Shown here in pieces: positions 60,147 through 64,000 of a DNA stretch of 64,000 bases (positions are counted from its first letter, which is position 1; every line of letters starts with the position of its first letter). The DNA comes from Branchiostoma floridae. Lineage: Eukaryota; Chordata; Leptocardii; Amphioxiformes; Branchiostomatidae. The DNA lies in NCBI RefSeq assembly GCF_000003815.2, contig NC_049980.1, forward strand, positions 11,561,460 through 11,625,459. The letters run 5' to 3'. Under the pieces are notes generated by a model that searched no databases, was not told the DNA's origin, and saw only the letters and a list, made by a program, of their open reading frames with translations. The translations under genes and the position numbers were made by a program.

Positions 60147-60420
60147 CTAAAAATACCACATGGTGTCATTGGTCAAAAGAATGCACTTCTTCGATTGGCT
60201 ATTTGAAATAATGAAATTACTTGCAGCACATGACCAGGACCAATGATGCCTGAGGGATGACTGATTGCTTGACCAATCACTGACCAGTAATTATTTTCAC
60301 CTGTGTTGGACACACATTTGTTCATCTCCCCCAGACCATTTTCGATTCTTTTACAACATGAGGCCTTAACGTTACCTGCTTCTTCTCACGAACTCTCACC
60401 ATAACCAGAAATATCTACAC

Positions 60421-60538
60421 ACGGCAAGGGCTGCCGAAGGGAGATGCCAACCGTTACCGCTTCGCGACAACACCCCGGGATCCGGAGATGTAGAGAAATA
60501 TCCGGGGTCATCTACGAGACGACCGTGGCGTTTTATAC
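60421..60538 (+). pseudogene. Histone H4 pseudogene 4
   Basis: GKGLPKGDANRYR followed, after a deletion and frame change, by KISGVIYETT. H4 has GKGLGKGGAKRHR and RISGLIYEET in that order. Confidence 0.65.
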
Positions 60539-60916
60539 GGTGAGAATAACGACAGGCTCTGCTTAGCATACGATCGATCGCGATGATGTCACGGTAGTGG
60601 TAGGCAAAAAGCAGGTGTTTGGCAAAATATTGGTTTACATATTAACCAGTAATTTGATCTGCTGATTTAAATATCAATTTTTAATCCAATCTTCTGACGT
60701 CCTGGTAGGCACCAGCCGTCAAATACTCCGGATATAAACAACAACAGCGATCGCTCTTAATTCATTGCAGTTTATGAGATTTGTGTAGTTCTTATTGTGT
60801 GGCCCACATTACCCACTTACCGTTGGGTATCCGTTGAGCATTTTGCGTTTGTTACAGCGAGGCGAGGCAGCTAATTCGAGCCCGTCTCTTTTCATCTCCA
60901 ATCGATCGGTATCGGA

Positions 60917-61029
60917 GGCAAGGGCTGCGAAGGGGGAGGCCAAGGCTCACCGTAGCGCGGGTGCTACACGACACATTCCGGAAGACGTCGGCAGAATCTC
61001 CGGGTTCATCTTTGAGGAGATCCGAGGTG
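60917..61029 (+). pseudogene. Histone H4 pseudogene 5
   Basis: Reads ARAAKGEAKAHR and then RISGFIFEEIRGV, the H4 signature RISGLIYEETRGV, with the intervening 25 residues replaced. It is in an open frame at 60795-61097 that then departs from H4. Confidence 0.7.
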
Positions 61030-61142
61030 TTCAAACAGCAGGTGGGCGCCTTGGTCTTCCCCAGACATTTGAAAAGGCAATGAAGCTGTACATGTAGTGG
61101 TAGCACGCATCATGAAAAAGAATGTCATTGTCAAGCACGGCG

Positions 61143-62048
61143 GAGCTGGACATGTACACGTGTGTCTGTGGGCCAGGGTACACCGGGCACAACTGCTCTG
61201 TTGGAATAGGAGGAAACAACGGTTTGGGTGTGGGTAAGTACCCCTTTTTACTAGACGGCGATCGCGCTGTGCTGTGCTCTGACTACGACCTAAAACGGAT
61301 CGATATAACCTTCTATTTCATACTGGGTACATCATACAACAAAACACACAAAGAGTACTACAATTCAATATGCTATCTGTCAGAGAGAAAGTGTGCGGTT
61401 AGAGTGCCGTCGTAGTAGAGAGGATATTTGAGAAAAAGTGTAATTCATTATTATCTTTTGTTTAAAGTGATTTTTTTTTATATCAGGATAGCAGCTTTTT
61501 TGTGTTAAGATAAGAAAATGTATCAACAATTGCTGCAGTACACTAAACCTTACACGCTTGGTATACAGATGACATATTGGCACATAAATGCCAAAGATAC
61601 ATAATTGTAGATACAACTACAGTAATATGTAATGGTAAGTCGTACAGTGTAAAAGAATGCCATACAAATTTTGACCCTTTAACCCTATAGGTGCCATTGT
61701 AGGTATTGTTCTCGGGATCCTGTGCTTCCTGTTACTGCTGGCAACACTTGTCTACTGCTTGAAAAGGAGATGAGTACACATACCTTATTAATAAGCCTTT
61801 TATCATTACACAATTACTTTTCATTTAAACAGGTCAGCATGATAAATGTTGCTTCATAATTTTTAGGTACAACATTGTGCATTTGATATATGCAGTTGTC
61901 CTGTACCAAACACTTGAAACCTCAAAGATTTGTAGTAACTTGAGGTGGTAGACTTCACAGCTCACTTGTGTTTTCCAGATGGATGCCTAGAACTCAAATC
62001 CAGACAGAGATGGCATCCGAAGCAGCTGGCGAAGAACACGCTCAATAG
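61143..62048 (+). pseudogene. Gene H: 3' partial duplicate of G
   Basis: 61143-61233 is the second half of the EGF exon with the junction still whole (GIGGNNGLGV). 61691-61769 is the membrane helix and 61979-62048 the tail exon. Homology to G runs on to about 62330. No 5' half exists; homology starts abruptly at CTGGACATG. The donor after the helix exon is AT instead of GT (G has GAG|GTGAG, H GAG|ATGAG). Without splicing, the frame stops at once (TGA 61771). H lacks the LINE found in G, so it preserves the older state of that exon. Confidence 0.75.
61237..61430. repeat. Foldback element, clearest copy of the family
   Basis: Left TTTACTAGACGGCGATCGCG and right AGTGCCGTCGTAGTAGAGAG bracket a non-coding core with CAAAACACACAAAGAGTA. 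Present also in G. Confidence 0.65.
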
Positions 62049-62669
62049 CAGTCGGTGCAAATAGCCCCAGCCCCAGAATCAGTCGGGGAAACGTCAAATC
62101 ACCATGGCGGTGAACTGGTAATGGCTTGCTCTACCAAACTGAGGGTTATGCAAATTACATGAACATGTCTGTCACGGATTACCGTTGACTGTTCTTTTAC
62201 ATACCATATGGTACCATAGTGATATGTACATTCTAACCTTAAACCAACCATATGGGTACGTCATCAATATGTACCATACCAACATTTTTCTTCAGAGAAA
62301 AAAATTCTACGAATTTGTTTGTATCTATATCTTTAATACTTTTTACCGATATTTGCCCATTGCTGTAGACGTTATCTTGAAATGTTTTGTGTGGCGCTGT
62401 GGGGTCCAAACGTAGCATATCGTCTTTCCCAAAGCCGTTAGTAACAATCACGGATCTTAAGGGAATCATTTAGCCACGAAAACATAACAATGTAAAAATA
62501 AATGTAAAACATGTATAAAGATTGTTACATTCTGTATAGAGTAGCAGTAAAGTCAATGTTCTCTAATATCTAAGGTCTCGATGCTGTGTACTTTTCATTG
62601 GTTTAGCTAAACATACACACTGGCTTTGATTTCATTTTCTTGCCCTACAGATTGTGTCTTTTCTGGCTC

Positions 62670-63645
62670 TTAAGTTTTCCTCCCTTTTTCTTTCGTCTTT
62701 ATGCGTTTCGATGTCTTCTTTTCCTTCTTCTTTTCTTTCAATAGCAAATTATCAAACAGTTGTTTGGGACCGGCCTTTAAGAATCCCCTTTTTCGTTTTG
62801 ATGCTTTCTTTTTTGTTTTCAGTTCCAAACTAATTGAACCAGTCTTACTACCGAGATTTGTAATATTTGCAGCAGGAACAGAAATCTCGTTGGATTTTCG
62901 GAACTCTGCATTTTGTCGTAACCCAAGCTTTGCGTCCCAAATACCTCGCGATCGTTCGATCGCCACACAGAGCGCCCCGTCCGATTCAAACCTGTCGTGC
63001 CACCTACTTTTTTCCACTCCAAAATGAGTGAAATTTCGCCCGCGATGCCCCCTACATCCTTCAAAATACACCCACGAATTCAAACGTCTAAAATACTGTA
63101 CTTCGTTCATAAAACCTGGACCGATGCGTTTGGACGTTTCATTGAACATTTTTTGAGAGTAGTCATAGAGGGCAAAGTCAATGCTGCTCCAGTTTCTGAA
63201 CGCCATCTCTTGTTTGTGACGTAGAGTTACATTTGTGTAGCGGTTCGTCTCAAAGTTACTGACAGGCTGGTATAAGATATCCTGCGTGTCCCAACACATG
63301 AGTCTCTTGAGCATAACCAACGATTCGTCGAATCGCTCAACGAGTAACACGACTCTTATTGTTTTTGCCAACTCCTTAAAGTGAGCCTTGGTATGCTGAT
63401 CACCCCATTGCCAACTCGTGTTGAATCCTAAGTCGAACGCCTGGCGGTTTTTGATGGGATGATATGTCTTGAAGGTGGCTGAATCGTTGATGGAGTACAG
63501 GTAAGGATCCTTAAAAAACGCATTGACGGGGTCCTTACTGCTGATGTTGTAGTGTTTATGGAGTCTCCACTGGTGGAAGGAAGACTTCATGTGGCTCACT
63601 GGGTGCTGGAGTATGGTGAAATAAACTGTGTCCTCTGGCATCTTC
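62670..63645 (-). CDS. Galactose-3-O-sulfotransferase family protein, 3' exon(s)
   Basis: The segment reads YFTILQHPVSHMKSSF, FDLGFNTSW, VVLLVERFDESLVMLKRLMCW and DILYQP in the order seen in Gal3ST enzymes (Golgi type II proteins that move sulfate from PAPS to galactose O-3). An acceptor (CCCATGTAG) sits at 63646-63648, so 63645 is an exon start. The 5' part with signal anchor and first PAPS motif lies beyond the window. The usual ILREP of the 3'-phosphate site reads ILQHP. After the catalytic part there is an added tail of about 115 residues. Its last 50 are Lys/Arg-rich (KKKEKKTSKRIKTKEK), which is unusual for a Golgi-lumen enzyme. The frame is open to a stop at 62670. Confidence 0.8.
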
Positions 63646-64000
63646 CTACATGGGTAACGGCGGGGACAGTACTCAATAAGATCAAGATCTTTACTTTGAA
63701 AACATCAAAGTATATATGAAAAGTAACCAAGTGGCCGTGTACAAAAGAAATTTACTGTAACGGGAACACTAAAAAATACGTTGAGATCCATTTTCATCCA
63801 AAAGTATGTTCATATAAGAAGAGCAGACTAGGGATATAAGAATTGCACACCCCATTTGCCAAGAACGTACTTCGTGCAATTATCCAACTGGACCGCAGTA
63901 TTTTTGGATTTGGGGATTCCGTGAAATTAATAATATTAATACCGTGTGCGGTAATCCGTTGTGCTTAACTGGCTTCTATTGTATAACAATGGAAGATATT

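Overview
The window looks like lophotrochozoan-to-chordate-grade invertebrate nuclear DNA, most likely amphioxus (Branchiostoma). This is an inference from architecture: short exons with mostly phase-1 introns, tandem families of scavenger-receptor-cysteine-rich (SRCR) and discoidin (F5/8 type C, FA58C)/EGF receptors, many diverged LINE 3' ends, and dense foldback DNA elements. There are two assembly gaps (14885-15194, 24468-24828). Nothing viral was recognised.

Layout. From 0.2 to 55 kb, all on the plus strand, runs a cluster of type I membrane receptor genes that I call A to H. A (3' end only), B, C and E carry one SRCR domain split over two exons, then a Thr/Pro stalk, one membrane helix and a cytoplasmic tail. 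B and C also have an N-terminal 8-cysteine module resembling a CCP/sushi fold. D, F and G carry an FA58C domain over three exons, one EGF domain, a stalk and a membrane helix. The two types are interleaved (A,B,C,D,E,F,G). SRCR genes and FA58C gene D share the same small juxtamembrane exon (a PTASG-H/N-ES...GLS motif), so the membrane-anchoring module appears common and the ectodomain exchanged. Spliced reading frames close exactly for B (451 aa), E (300 aa) and F (421 aa). G looks dead (an in-frame stop, a frame clash, and a LINE inside its EGF exon, which itself carries a hAT element). H is a 3' partial duplicate of G with a lost splice donor.

From about 56 to 61 kb there is an array of tandemly duplicated, decayed histone-like pieces: several H4-like and H2B-like fragments on both strands. 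At the right edge, on the minus strand, is the 3' part of a galactose-3-O-sulfotransferase-family gene with an odd lysine-rich C terminus.

Repeats fill most introns: LINE fragments, a Helitron-like element, a 1.05-kb repeat present twice, long inverted repeats, a family of GC-rich-ended foldback elements, a 10-base minisatellite and CACT/CATT microsatellites. Exon limits were set by hand from splice signals, phase and paralogue comparison; no transcript data were available.
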